Positions 1-11,142 of a stretch of 64,000 bases of DNA are shown here, one piece after another. Origin of the DNA: Aquila chrysaetos chrysaetos (Eukaryota; Chordata; Aves; Accipitriformes; Accipitridae). The notes beneath the pieces were generated by a model that made no database searches, was not told the origin of the DNA, and saw only the letters and a program-made list of their open reading frames with translations. The stretch is from NCBI RefSeq assembly GCF_900496995.4, contig NC_044018.1, positions 28,302,858 to 28,366,857 of the forward strand, in the 5' to 3' direction. Position 1 is the first letter of the stretch. Each line of letters begins with the position of its first letter. A program made the translations under genes and the position numbers.

Positions 1-34
1 AGCTGTAACTGCCTTTATCTCTCCCATAACTCAC

Positions 35-199
35 CTTGCTTTGGTACCAGGACTCAGCCTCTGCCCGGCTCCTGTTGGCAATCTCCTCATATTGGGCTTT
101 GACCTCTGCAATGATGCCGTCCAGGTCCAGGTTTCGATTGTTATCCATAGACAGCACCACAGAGGTGTCAGAGATCTGGGCCTGCAGCTCCTTAAGTTC
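35..199 (-). CDS. KRT7: KRT7-like exon 5 (L12 and start of coil 2)
   Basis: Exactly 165 nt, phase 0. It reads [20 protein letters not shown], then the [19 protein letters not shown] block, ending ESWYQSK. The donor is GTGAGT at 34. This is the last exon of the gene inside the window; exons 6-9 should lie beyond the left edge. Confidence 0.95.
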
Positions 200-3100
200 C
201 TGCCAGTTGCATTAAAAACAATACCATTAATCACTGACTTTTAAGGGACTCTCTTTTGGAAGCCAATTAAAGAGAGAATCTGAGAAGAAAAGGGAAAGGG
301 AGGCAGATAAGAAGAATTCAATCAAAACATTAAGTAATTAGAAGGAAACCAACTGAATCACATCAACCTTGCAAAGCACAAAGTAACAAACAACAGCAGA
401 AATTAAGTTACTTCTTATCATCCACATTTTGACAGCAAGGTTAGTTTACCCCACTCCTGAGATAAGAACTCAGCATGAAATGCTAGTCCAAGAAGCTTGA
501 GCATCAGCTTCACAACAAAGCGATGGCCAAATTCCACCATCTCACCCAAGGATCCAAGTGTCCAGTTCAATCAAACTCTTATCTTGCAAATAATGGGTAA
601 GATAGAGGTGTCTTAGACAAGGAGCTTTCCTTTCTTTCTCTCACACAGCACACAAACACACAAGCACACACCAGCACTACAGCACTGGCTATAATACACT
701 GGTTTTCCTTGTTTTCACACTAACAGCATCAAAAAAATAATACATATCCTGGCTACATTCGCAATAAATCCATCTCACATCCCAGACAGGGAGAAATCAC
801 TGTGACAATTCACAGGATGTGCACTTTACTTGCAGGCTTATTTCTGCTTAGACAAGGGAAGACTCCACGTCTCCATCGCATTTTTTGTCTCTGGAAACAG
901 CACGTTAATTTTCTCAGTCACCATTCTCTGTTCTTCACCCACTGGTGGAGCTACACTGCAGCACCCACAAGAAGCAGAAAGGATCTTACCGCTTCATAGA
1001 GAGACCTCAGGAAGTTAATCTCCTCTGTCAGCACATCCACCCTGACCTCCAGCTCCACTTTGTTCATGTATGCGGCATCCACATCCTAAAAAAGTGATAA
1101 TCCATTGAGATTGCCATAGCTTTGATGACTAAGTCCACCCAGCCTTTGATGGCTTCAAAAGCAGCCATAAACCCATCAAGTTCCCCAAGCTGTCTGCTCT
1201 CCATGTCCGTCTGCTCAGTGACCCACCACGTCCTAAAAATTATCTACCAGTGTACTAAATATTGCTGGTGTGCAGGATCCCATATGTTCTGTAGGGTCCC
1301 CTGGACCTGTGTTTGCAAGTCCACTGTCAGTGTGGACAGTCAGGGAAGGCCTTAGGAAATGTCCCAAAGAAAGACATAGCCATAATCTATGATATCCATG
1401 GGACCTGGCACTCCTCCCCAGCTTCCTATAGAGACTTCAGTGCCTACACTGAGGCAGGCTTTAGGCAGAAATGAGAGCTGTAATTCTTCACCTGCAGGTC
1501 TCTAGGCACAGCTGTAGCAAAGAGAGCGTAGGGGCAAAAGGGGGAGAAGGGCTGCAAACGTATATAATCAGCCTCAGGTAACATCCATGGCACGCACCTT
1601 CTTGAGCACCACAAACTCATTTTCCACTGCAGCGTGCTTGTTGATTTCATCTTCATATCTGCCAGAAAAAGGGGATTGGTGTGAAGTTAGAGCCTGGGTT
1701 AAAGGAAAAAACATCACAGATAAGAGTTACCCTGATTCCCTTCTCTCCCCCTCCATTTCTCTCTGTGAACTGCTGCAGCGAAGCCTATGACTTCCCCAAG
1801 CAAGCCAGCCACAGGCAGAAGAGGTTTGCTGTATCACTGCAGCATGTGTAGTATTTGCACAAGAGATACCAGCTGTATTCCACAGTTCCAGTTCCAGTCT
1901 CACCCGGGGTTTGGATGAGCTGATGCCTGAAAGCTGTTCTGGTCCATGCTGCCATGACCACTAACCTGGAAAGCCTTTCTCACCCATGCCTTCCCACATT
2001 CATCAAAATTCACTGCACTTAAGAAGATTTCTGCTCCTTATCCTCAGTCATGGACAGCTGCAAGATGGCAGCCTATGTCCTGAGGGTCTCAGCTTTTTCA
2101 CTTGCCCCTTGAGAGAGCAAGTACAAATGCAGAAGAGATGCAAGCAGATTCAACAAATTCCTCTATGCCGATCAAAGCACCTGCTAATGTTACTTTCACT
2201 GTGCACTTCCTTATTACACACATTTGAGAACATTTTGCAGGTGTCAATCGCCTGCCACTGTCCTGGTAAGAGCGAAGTATAATTATTCTCATACGGCACA
2301 GAGTCGCTATGCTTCAAAGTCACACAAACTTCTAATATTGGCTACATCCCTTCGTTAGGTGTTCACCTTTAGATGTAATGAGCTAGATCCTCAGCAGATA
2401 AAAAACCATGCTCTGTTGACTTTATGGGAGTTCACCGATTTGTACCACTTGCAAGCCTGGATCTCAGAGCCTGCCTTACACCATTCTATGTACAGCCAAC
2501 CTGCTGAAACAAACAGCAAGAATCTGCTATACGAATCCTGAAAGTCATCCAAGGAACAGAGCAGGAACCACCTTTTCTGGCTGTTTTGGAATTGTTGTTG
2601 CCAAAATTAGAACACTGGTCTATTTATTTACACAGTCCCTGCATGGCTAGCACTGTAATCTGCCTTCCAAAGTGTGAGCTACTTCACTTTCAACAGCCTT
2701 CATGTACCTCCCCTTCTGCTCCACACTGGAAGCTTGCCCATCCACACTAGCCGAAATGGACATTGTCCCTTTCGAGGTCAATGATCTGCATCTGTTACTA
2801 TTGCAGAGTAATATATGACCTGGAAATTACATGACCATGCCGCATATGCACAGCCTGCAGCGCAGAATGGATAATCAGAGATAGGTAAAAAGGCTGAACT
2901 ATTCTAGAACGGTTTGTCAAATTCCTCGTTTCCTGGGGGAAGCTCCACCAAGCTGCTCAATGAACTGACAAATCATTCAATATTCTCCATTAACTCCCGA
3001 AGCGCCTCAGGAAGCCCAATGCACTATCACACCTTGGCATGCCCTGCACCAAGGATAGCATGAATACAGTCTGCTCCTACACTGGCTTACTTTGAACCAC

Positions 3101-5615
3101 ACCCTTAGTCAATGCAGTTACTGAATAAGGGACTGAATCTCAATCCCTGGAGCCTTGTGCATATAAATCTCCTCCCCTACCCCAGATATAAATGGAGAAT
3201 TACTGTGTAAATTGGACATATTGAAAAAGTGGCAACAGACACATAAAGAGCTAGTCATGTTTTAGGTATTCTACTTAGAAGATGAGATTTTCTTCATATA
3301 AATGGGGAGAAGCAGGTTCTGAACTCCAGTTACTGCATCCTCACTCCCTCTGCTGCACTAGCATCTTAGGCTCCTAATTCCTGCTTCCCTTCTCTTAGCA
3401 CATACAGGGTTTGGTTCTACATGGACCTGTAAGCTGGAGGAATAAATATGCACCTGTGCACCTTGCATTCATGTGACATGCAACTAAAATTAGGGCCATA
3501 ATTCCTCTGGGTGCAAACCAGCTCCTTGCTGCTGCCTTGCAGAGATGCAAAGTACAGCTGTGAATGAGCATGGGGTAGAAATAACTGAGCAGGGTTGGGG
3601 AAAACATCATCCCCATGCACCTCCTTGGGAATCACTGGCTATTGACCTTCCCTAAACACACCCTGGGGATTATCAGATCTGTTTGTTTTCAGTTCCGGCT
3701 TGATCCAGTATGCCAGCTCCCTCTTTTCTTTCTCCCCCCCCCCCCCCCCCCCCCCCCTTTTTTTTAATTAAAGGCATTCCCCTGTACAGCTGGGTTGGGC
3801 ACAGGCTGGGACAAAGGCTACTTTCTTCATTGGACTCCTCCCAGGTGACACGATTTGGACTGAAAAGTCACTTACAAATTGCAGATCACCCGCTCCATTA
3901 CCTACCCACAAAACAAGCAGCAGTTCACCCACTGCCTGCCAACCCGCTGAGCTCCCATGGGGTTCCTAAGGACCTGAACTGCCACGTCCAACCCAAAGTA
4001 TGAAGCCATCCCTGAGAAGGCTCCAAAGCAAAGCCAAGAGGATGGAGCCACTGAAGACCATGTAGGAACAAGGTGCCAGGAACAAAAAGCGATCCAGGCA
4101 AGAAGAATCCAGGCAGCTTCCCTAGACTAGACACCTAACTCGTGGCTGGAAAAAAATGTCCCTCCCTAGCAGAAAAGCTGGGGACATCTCTGCCAGAATA
4201 CTGACCAACCTGCCAGCTCAACTACACCATTAGATGGGAAGATTATACGTTACTTGGTCTTGAAATCCTCAACAAGATCCTGCATGTTCTTCAGTTCGCC
4301 CTCCAAACGTGCTTTGTCATTCAACAACCCATCCAGCTGATGTTGCAGGTTGTTGATGTGTGTCTCAAACACAGGAGCAATGTTACTCCGGGTGGTCTTC
4401 TGGTCCTGGAGGAGGCTCCATTTGGTCTCCAGTATTTTGTTTTGCTGCTCCAGGAACCGGACCTGGAAAGCAACCAAGAGACATTTGTGAAAGCGGGAGG
4501 AAGGGGGAGCTGACACTACCAGAGTTTGGATCCTGAGGGAAGGACAGGCTGTGGATGGTATTTGAAGAATTTAGATTGCTCATATGAAGCACCTAAACTC
4601 TGGAGGGTAATAAAGACCATGAGGGAGCACTGTTACTCTGAGGCTTGGCTTATGACTTTAAGGCTTTGTATGAATTAAAGATAAGCAGATTCTGCTTGCC
4701 TGACACTTGACAGAAGCCATCCACAGACCTCAAAGTTATCCAATTACTCAAACTCCAGGTCTGGATTCCTTGCATTTTGAGGATGCCAAAGGTGAAGTTT
4801 ACACAGGACATAGGATCAATTAGTGCAAGACGGTAAAGCCACAGAGGTACAGGGCAGTGCAAACAAACACAGCAAGCTCTTACTTATGTCAAGATATGTT
4901 CTACTGGCACGATTCCTCTCCAAGAGGCCCCCTCCTCCCTGAATTTGGTGGTGGTGTGCTTGAGTGCAGATTTGCTTTTTAAAGCCTGCACCCACATGAT
5001 GGGCAATACCAGCTGAATAAAGGGGGTACGAAGCTGGCCTAACCAGGGCAAAACCCTTTACTCTCAGTAAATGCAAGCAGGGCTTTAATAAGAGTTATTG
5101 GATTGCAGTAGGCAAATCCTGAGCCCATTTGTGAATCCCTCACTGGGTTAAGCAAGCTTTGGGTCAGACCTGCTTTTAAAGCAGTGTCCACAGAGCTATC
5201 AGTCCTTCCAGCACCTCACCTTGTCAATGAAGGAGGCGAATCTGTTGTTGAGTATCTTGATTTGCTCCTTCTCCTCCTTGCGCACCCGCTGGATATTGGG
5301 GTCAATCTCCAGGTTCAGGGGCCTCAGGAGGCTCTGGTTGATGACGACCTCCTGAACGCCCCCAGGGCTGAGCACTCCACCATATCCCATGCCTCCGTAG
5401 CCGTATCCAGGGTGAAAGTTGAGGGGCTTGCCAGCGTAGAGGAAGTACTTCCTGGCAAGGCCAAGGTTGCAGAGGCTGGAGCTGCCAAAGCCACCTGGCC
5501 TGTTTAAGCTGACACCTCCTCCTCCTCCACGGCTTAAGGAGACAGTGCTGACCCGCACTTGGCTGACCCCTGGGACAGCTGCAGAGCGAGAGCTGAAGTT
5601 CAAAGGCTTGGACAT
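35..5615 (-). CDS. KRT7: Type II keratin, KRT7-like, 5' part (exons 1-5 of probably 9)
   Basis: Coding joins, minus strand: 5615-5220, 4462-4254, 1658-1598, 1085-990, 199-35. This is 927 nt, 309 codons; later exons lie off the left edge. A Gly/Ser-rich head (residues 1 to about 112) carries the type II H1-like block with INQSLL. The helix-initiation region [19 protein letters not shown] follows. Coils 1A, 1B and the start of coil 2 contain [39 protein letters not shown] and [19 protein letters not shown]. Exon sizes 209, 61, 96 and 165 nt are the type II keratin pattern. The product would pair with a type I keratin in cytoplasmic intermediate filaments. The ATG at 5615 has a good context (GCAGCCATGT); an upstream in-frame GTG is not used. 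It lies head-to-head with KRT80, as KRT7 does in human. The SRSAA head motif recalls KRT7, while exon 2 recalls KRT8. Being a type II keratin is certain; the KRT7 name is inference, and a KRT8- or KRT75-like paralogue is possible. Confidence 0.9.
200..989 (-). other. KRT7: KRT7-like intron 4
   Basis: 790 nt, donor GTAAGA and acceptor ACTGGCAG. Apart from short CA-rich patches near 645-675 it contains nothing recognised. Confidence 0.88.
990..1085 (-). CDS. KRT7: KRT7-like exon 4 (coil 1B)
   Basis: Exactly 96 nt, phase 0 at both ends. It reads [19 protein letters not shown] then [13 protein letters not shown]. Acceptor TTTTTTAG, donor GTAAGA. The size and sequence are canonical for type II keratin exon 4. 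Confidence 0.95.
1086..1597 (-). other. KRT7: KRT7-like intron 3
   Basis: 512 nt with canonical ends (GTGCGT ... TTTTTTAG). No internal feature was seen. Confidence 0.88.
1598..1658 (-). CDS. KRT7: KRT7-like exon 3 (coil 1B)
   Basis: Exactly 61 nt, as in other type II keratins. It completes a split lysine codon and reads [20 protein letters not shown]. It lies between an AG acceptor at 1660-1659 and a GTGCGT donor at 1597. It is too short to stand out as an ORF and was placed by motif and splice sites. Confidence 0.95.
2379..2470. repeat. Relic palindromic interspersed repeat (GATCCTCAGC / TTGACTTTATGGGAG type)
   Basis: GCTAGATCCTCAGCAGAT, then TTGACTTTATGGGAGTT and a degenerate closing arm CTGGATCTCAG. 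This resembles an old amniote repeat with complementary ends around a 'ttgacttcaatgg' core, common in turtles and crocodilians. The family was named by eye only. Confidence 0.4.
3734..3765. repeat. Poly-C (24) followed by poly-T (8)
   Basis: An uninterrupted C run at 3734-3757 passes directly into T at 3758-3765, in intron 2 of the KRT7-like gene. Confidence 0.98.
4254..4462 (-). CDS. KRT7: KRT7-like exon 2 (coil 1A end, linker L1, early coil 1B)
   Basis: Acceptor TTTCCAG, then GTCCGGTTCCTGGAG (VRFLE); donor GTAACG after AA, phase 2. It is 209 nt and reads [19 protein letters not shown] through LVEDFKTK. The 209-nt size and the LETKWSLLQ...QKTTRSN stretch match my recollection of KRT8; KRT7 and KRT5 would be 212 and 215 nt. 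Confidence 0.95.
4463..5219 (-). other. KRT7: KRT7-like intron 1
   Basis: Donor GTGAGG at 5219, acceptor TTTCCAG ending at 4463. Nothing recognisable lies inside it. Confidence 0.9.
5220..5615 (-). CDS. KRT7: KRT7-like exon 1 (head and start of coil 1A)
   Basis: 132 codons from the ATG at 5615 to a lysine codon, followed by donor GTGAGG at 5219. It encodes a head with a GGGGG run, a Gly/Tyr patch ([11 protein letters not shown]) and the H1-type segment, ending FASFIDK. The phase-0 boundary inside the helix-initiation motif (DK/VR) is the standard type II keratin exon 1/2 junction. Confidence 0.93.
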
Positions 5616-5679
5616 GGCTGCTCCAAGGGTGTTTTCAGTATCCCTCACCCTTCAAAAGCTCAGGGAAGCTGTGCTGCAG

Positions 5680-5725
5680 ACCAGGGAAGTGAGTGAGTTC
5701 TCCTGACTGCTTCTCCTTTTATCCG
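5680..5725 (-). promoter_or_regulatory. Probable TATA-type promoter of the KRT7-like gene
   Basis: On the minus strand GGATAAAAGGAG (ATAAAA core at 5722-5717) lies about 105 bp upstream of the ATG. A start site about 30 bp downstream would give a 5'UTR of about 75 nt, the usual spacing in keratin genes. The start site itself is inferred. Confidence 0.55.
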
Positions 5726-8700
5726 TTAGAAAAGCTGGGCTTGGCCCAAGGGCAAGAGGGATCATTTTACTGCCTCGGAGATCTGGGTGTGCCTGGCTGC
5801 CTTCCCACCCTCCGTCAACCTGCTGAATTTGAGCAGGCGAGAAGGGAAGGGCCAGGGAAGGGACAGGACTCACCTGGCGCCGTGTCCCCACGCTCAGACG
5901 TGGCTTTGTTCTGCACCACCCTTCGCCTCTGCCACATGTGCAGCCAAGGGACATGAAGCATGGGCTCTTCTCAGCTCCCTTCACAGAGAGTTAGAACAAC
6001 ACAGGTCCGAGCCCCGTTTCCTCAAGGCTTCTCCATTCCTCCTCGCTTGCATAAATGGATGTTGAAATGAGAAGAGGGGGAATATGCATTTATTTTTAAC
6101 TCTATTGCAGAGCAGGTAGCTCCCCTGTGCAACGGCAGAAAGATGAGGGGCCTCAGCTTAGTGCCAGGTCATGCCTAGTTTAATATAAACCAAAGCCAGC
6201 TGCAGCCTTGGCACACACATTGTACTCTGCCAGCAGCACCCAGCGAGTCTGCGCCAGGCAAGGGAATGAGGGTGGCAGTTGGGAGATGCCGCAGCTATCC
6301 CTGGACACCATGGTTTTGCTTTCTCTCTCCTGTTAGTGCTAAAATAAAGATGGTTTAGGTGGGTTGCACCCTGCACATGGAAATACCCAACATGCTAGTC
6401 CACACTCAAGAGGAGACAGGACAGGCTTCTGCTTAAATTTCTGGGTTCCTATGCAGAAGAGGCAGAGACAAAAATTAGTTTTATGGGCTTTCTGCATTTT
6501 CAAATAGCCTTAAAGGGACAGGTCTCTACTATCAGGTTGTAAATCCTCCATGAGAACTTCAAAGTTTGGCCTGAATGTGTCACCCTTCAGCGCTTCCCCT
6601 CATCAGGGCAGCAAGATAGCGCTGGCTACATATTCTGGCCACAGCCTATTCAAAATATGTACTTCCTTCTTTGCGGGAAGAATACAAGTTGACTGGAGAT
6701 CCCAGCTACTAAAAGGAAATTCTCTTTTTGAAGGAGGCAAAGGGGGAGATTGAGCCAGACAGAGACGTATGAGGCAAGATTCTTCCCTGCCCTGCAAGCT
6801 GGCTTGGCTTCCACCAGCAAAAAAAAAAATAATCCATTGAGTGTAAAGCAAACTTACATGTTACACACACCCAGCTACACTCGACCTGATGCCTGATGTA
6901 GACAGGCTAGGGTTCATTTCATGTGTACATAGCTAGCAACAAGGCAGAAGCCTCCAGCTGCTTTACATAGCTCCAGGTTCTTCCGAGTTCACAGAGGGAG
7001 ACAGGCTGCTCTCCTGCAACTCCTCTGGGTTGGCTTGAGAAGACAGGGATTGAATCTGAATGTGTGATTTAGAGTCCGACACTCAGGCAAGAATAACTCC
7101 CACCAAAGTAAGGCCCAGCTGCTGGATTTTATCAGGTTGCATTCCAGCCTCAACTCCTTTGTATCAGCAGACAGGGATTTTTTGCACAACACAACACGCA
7201 AACCAGAAAGCAATCCAGCCAGGTAAAATACAAGCCTGCTGTCAGATAAACTATCATAAAGGCAAAGCTGTTCTCAGCAGCCTCAGCAGAAACACCAGCT
7301 GAGCAGTAAGAGAACTGAACTTCACCCTGGTTTGCACTATCAAGGGCCAGATCAATGAAAAGCCATTTTTCCCATTGAAAAGCCATACCCCCATTACTGG
7401 CATGCAGCACCACTGATTATAGGTAAGAATGAGTCCATTTTCCATTCAAAGTTCAAGCTTTTTTTTCTGTACCATTAGCAACCCAGTCAATGCAGGAGAG
7501 ACCAAGGAAAGCCTCATTTACCTTGCTGCTATATGCTCCCCTGCTCCCAGTGTTGCAGCTAGCCAGTTTAGATCCCTTGCACCCCTCCTACAAAGTGAAC
7601 ATTCCCCATTTAAGTCTGGTTTCAAGTCAGGTTAAGTCAGAGCAGGATGCAGCGATCCATGGATGTCACCAGAGTTTGTGTTGTTGAGATGCCATGGTAA
7701 CACTGCATAGTTTCACAACCGCACGGACTGGTAAATACTTCCAAGCCCATGCGAATGACCCCCAGGGATTCAGGTTAGGTAACACAAAAGACACTGTACT
7801 GACTGGTTAAACTCCCTCTTGGGGTACATTGTGACTGTTGTGCTTGGTGTCACCACAAGCTAGCCCAGTCCCTGCACACCCAGGAACAGCCTGCCACTGT
7901 GCACCGACGCTCACAAAGCCAAGACTCACAAATGATAAATCCCTCCATAAACCCTTGGGAAAATGAACCAAGCTCTCAATTCCAGCCCAGAAAGTGAAAA
8001 AAGAAAAAAAAAAAAAAATCAAATATGGTCATGTCCTAATGGAAGAGGAAGAAATCTTCACAGGTGAGCAAAATTCTGTGTTAAGAACATGTTATTATGC
8101 TGATCAATGTTGGCCTGTTGTTTCCACATCTTCTGTCAATATCCCATGGGCTATCTCCTGCTGTACATTTAGATTGCAATGTTTGGATTGAAAGCTTTGT
8201 GGAGCAGGGAGTGCCCTTAGGTTTTGTGTGTGCACAGTGCAGTCCTAGTTTGTGATTACTGCTCCAAAGTGCTTCAGCAGTGAGTTATAAATTAATTAAC
8301 ATCCTAATGACAAGCAGTGTTTGGTGGTCTCATGATTGGGGTATCACAAGAGAACAATGGGGCACTCATGGGGCTGTCAGAACGATGCTGTCAAACTGTT
8401 GTTCTTGCTAACAATACCCAAAAGTGATGCCAACACAGCAGCACTTCCATGGACACCTGCAGCCATAAAACTGCCATGCTGAATTTTCCCACCATGCTGT
8501 GATCACAGCTCACCCTTTCAGGATCTAAGTAGCCTCACTAATAAAAATTTCCAGCTCATTAATAATTCCTGCGAATATAGAGAGGTTGCTCCAGAGAGAA
8601 CTTGTTCTCTTACTGTCCCAAATGCAGGTACTGTAATTCAACAATCTGATACACAAGTGACTCATGTTAGGATGAGATGGCTACCTATCATGAAGTTTTA

Positions 8701-11099
8701 TTGATTTGTTTAGTCCTACTTCCTGTGTCACTCAGGCTATAAATAATATAACGATACAGCTCTTCAGCCTAATATCTCAACAACAGGGAAGCAGCTTTTC
8801 CAGAAAGGCAACGGCTCGCTGATGTGAAGGATTCATTCGTTCTAAAGGCTGGTACCTTGGTACAGTTCATTGCTTTGCAGCAGGAACCCTCCTGCAATAA
8901 CTCAGGGCTTTACGGCTAATTTGAAGTCGTTTAATGGGTGTGTTTAGTTTTCTGCCACTGCCCACTTCCGAAGCACTTAAATGGCTCTCTTGAACCTGGT
9001 ACGATTTCCCCATTAATGTTAAGTCACCACCCTCTTAGTCTTATATTGGATAAACTGAATGGGCTGAAATCCTGACACATTTCATAAATAAATGGCTTTT
9101 CTGAGGACCTGAAATCACTTCTATAGCCTCTCTCTGCTCCAGTGCCCTTGGCACGTGCATCAGTATTGTTCGTGCTGCGACTTCATGCAGTTTTACACGT
9201 AGAAACCGCATTTTGCTCTCCACTTTTACAGCCCCGCAGCTGTAATGGCCTCAGGTCTCAATCAGTGCTAGAGGCTGGTATGACGGGTCTTACTTAAACT
9301 ACACTGTGTCTTCCAGCTACACCTCTCCTTTTCACAACAAAGCGGAACAGCCCGAGTATTCAGGGGGGCACCACAGGGACCGGTGAGAATAGCTGGATGC
9401 AGCTTGCCTGGGATGACAGAGCCAGCTGCTGTAGACCAGAGGCAGCTCCATGTTAACAAGGCTTCCAGAAAGCTCCTGTCCCTCCAGGAGCTGTATCTCA
9501 CCTTTCCTCCTCCCTCTGCCTGCTCCACCGAGGCTGGGAAGCTCTCAGCTTAGCTCCTTGCTGCCTGGCCACTCCTGGGAAGCTGCCTGCTGCTGGCTGT
9601 GTAATCCACCACTGAGAAACACCTCCCTGAGCTCAGAATTGGCCACGCTCGTTCTGCTGTCTGAAACACAAAAAGAGCATTGGTCCAAACTCCAAGGTGT
9701 TTAGCTAACAGCACAAAACCACTTGCCAGGCACCTCCAGGAACAACTTGGACTCCCAAAGCAGTTGCTGTCGCTGGAGTCGTGTGTCGTCCCCCCGCCTC
9801 CTCCCCAGCATTTTCCAGCTGCTCAGCACAGCAGTGTAGCTCCCCTGTCCCACGGATGGAGCCCCACATGCCTCCTGCCCTGTTTGCAGAAGGAGCGTTT
9901 ACACCCCACGCTGCAGCTGCAGCAGTGGGAACCTCTGCACGTTGCCATGAGATCCTGGACAAACAAGCAAACCCAGCCCAGGCAGATGGACTGCAGGGAT
10001 CCTTCCCAGGGACACAGCGTGGGGCAGGGCACCAGCTCATCAGAAAAGCTCTCTGTGCCTGACGCATGGTGGAGGCATTCAAGCTATGGACTTTCCCCCC
10101 CTCCAGCCTATTTTACATTTACCTAAAGCTGTTTTTTTCCCCTCTCCCCCAAATTACAAGAAATCATGAAGGAATAACTATAAATACAGTTATAATTACA
10201 TATAATCATAATTACATGGATAATTTTTACATGAAAGTTGAGAGTCACTCCCACAGCTAAAGCCTTAAGGAAAAACAAACAAACAAACAAATTAAAACAC
10301 TACAATTCTCAAGGCCAAGGTGAAATTGCCAGCCCTGGTAATGCTGAGCTCAGTTTTTCTGGAAACGGCACGTCTCAGAAGAGACTGGAAAAATCCATGT
10401 TCTGTCCTCACAAAAAAATCACATGCAACTTTTGAGTCCTGCCCATTGAATCTGTTGGTCTGTTCAAGTTCCTAACAGCTGATCTGATCTAACCTCTGTG
10501 GATACTTGCATGGTACAGAGCAGGCAAGCCAGGTCAGATCAGAGTCCATCTATCTCAAGCCAGTAATACATGTTGGCCAGCCCCAAAATACAGGGCAATT
10601 ATGCAGTGATCCTTCCTCTAGCCACATTTCTCCAGCCATCAGCTGTTTAACCCTTCCCAAGTTGGAGGTTGCATCTTGACCAGCACGTTTAACTCCTGCT
10701 GATGGTCCTCCCTCCCCATTATTGGTCCACTCCTTGGTTAAACTCATCCCTGCTCACTACAGCCTGCAGCAATGAGATTGCATGTGGCATGACAAGATCT
10801 TCCCCTACTCCTCTTCTAATTAACTCAACTGCAAGCTAATGTGCCCCATTCAGAGCAGATGGAAACTGTGAGGTCATTTCACTGCAGTCAAGGGAACACC
10901 ACCAGTTTATAAGAGCTGAAATAAAACTAGTGCAACAGTACTCAGCATTATTACAGGAGTTTGTGGGCCTGATTCATGCCTAGGTGAAAGGATAATGACG
11001 CAAAGTAAATGGAGCAAGGAAGGAGAGAAACGATCTAGCACAGTCATCAACAAGAAATGCTCTTATCAAAATTTTGTTTCACCTGACACAGCTTGGGCA

Positions 11100-11142
11100 G
11101 AGTCAATGGCATGATGCCACTTTACACCAACTGATCCTCCAC
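11100..11142. repeat. Relic interspersed repeat fragment
   Basis: AGTCAATGGCATGATGCCAC followed by TTTACACCAACTGATCCTCC resembles one arm of the same palindromic repeat family as the copy near 2.4 kb. Short and degenerate. Confidence 0.3.

Larger units (their letters stand above)
1659..4253 (-). other. KRT7: KRT7-like intron 2
   Basis: About 2.6 kb between donor GTAACG and acceptor CTGCCAG or CTGGCAG-like sequence at 1659. It holds a C24/T8 homopolymer (3734-3765) and a relic interspersed repeat near 2379-2470. No other coding signal was seen. Confidence 0.88.

Noticed and set aside
5616-5648. N-terminal extension of the KRT7-like protein from an upstream GTG
   Set aside because: It would need a non-ATG start. 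The ATG at 5615 has a good context and gives a normal keratin head.
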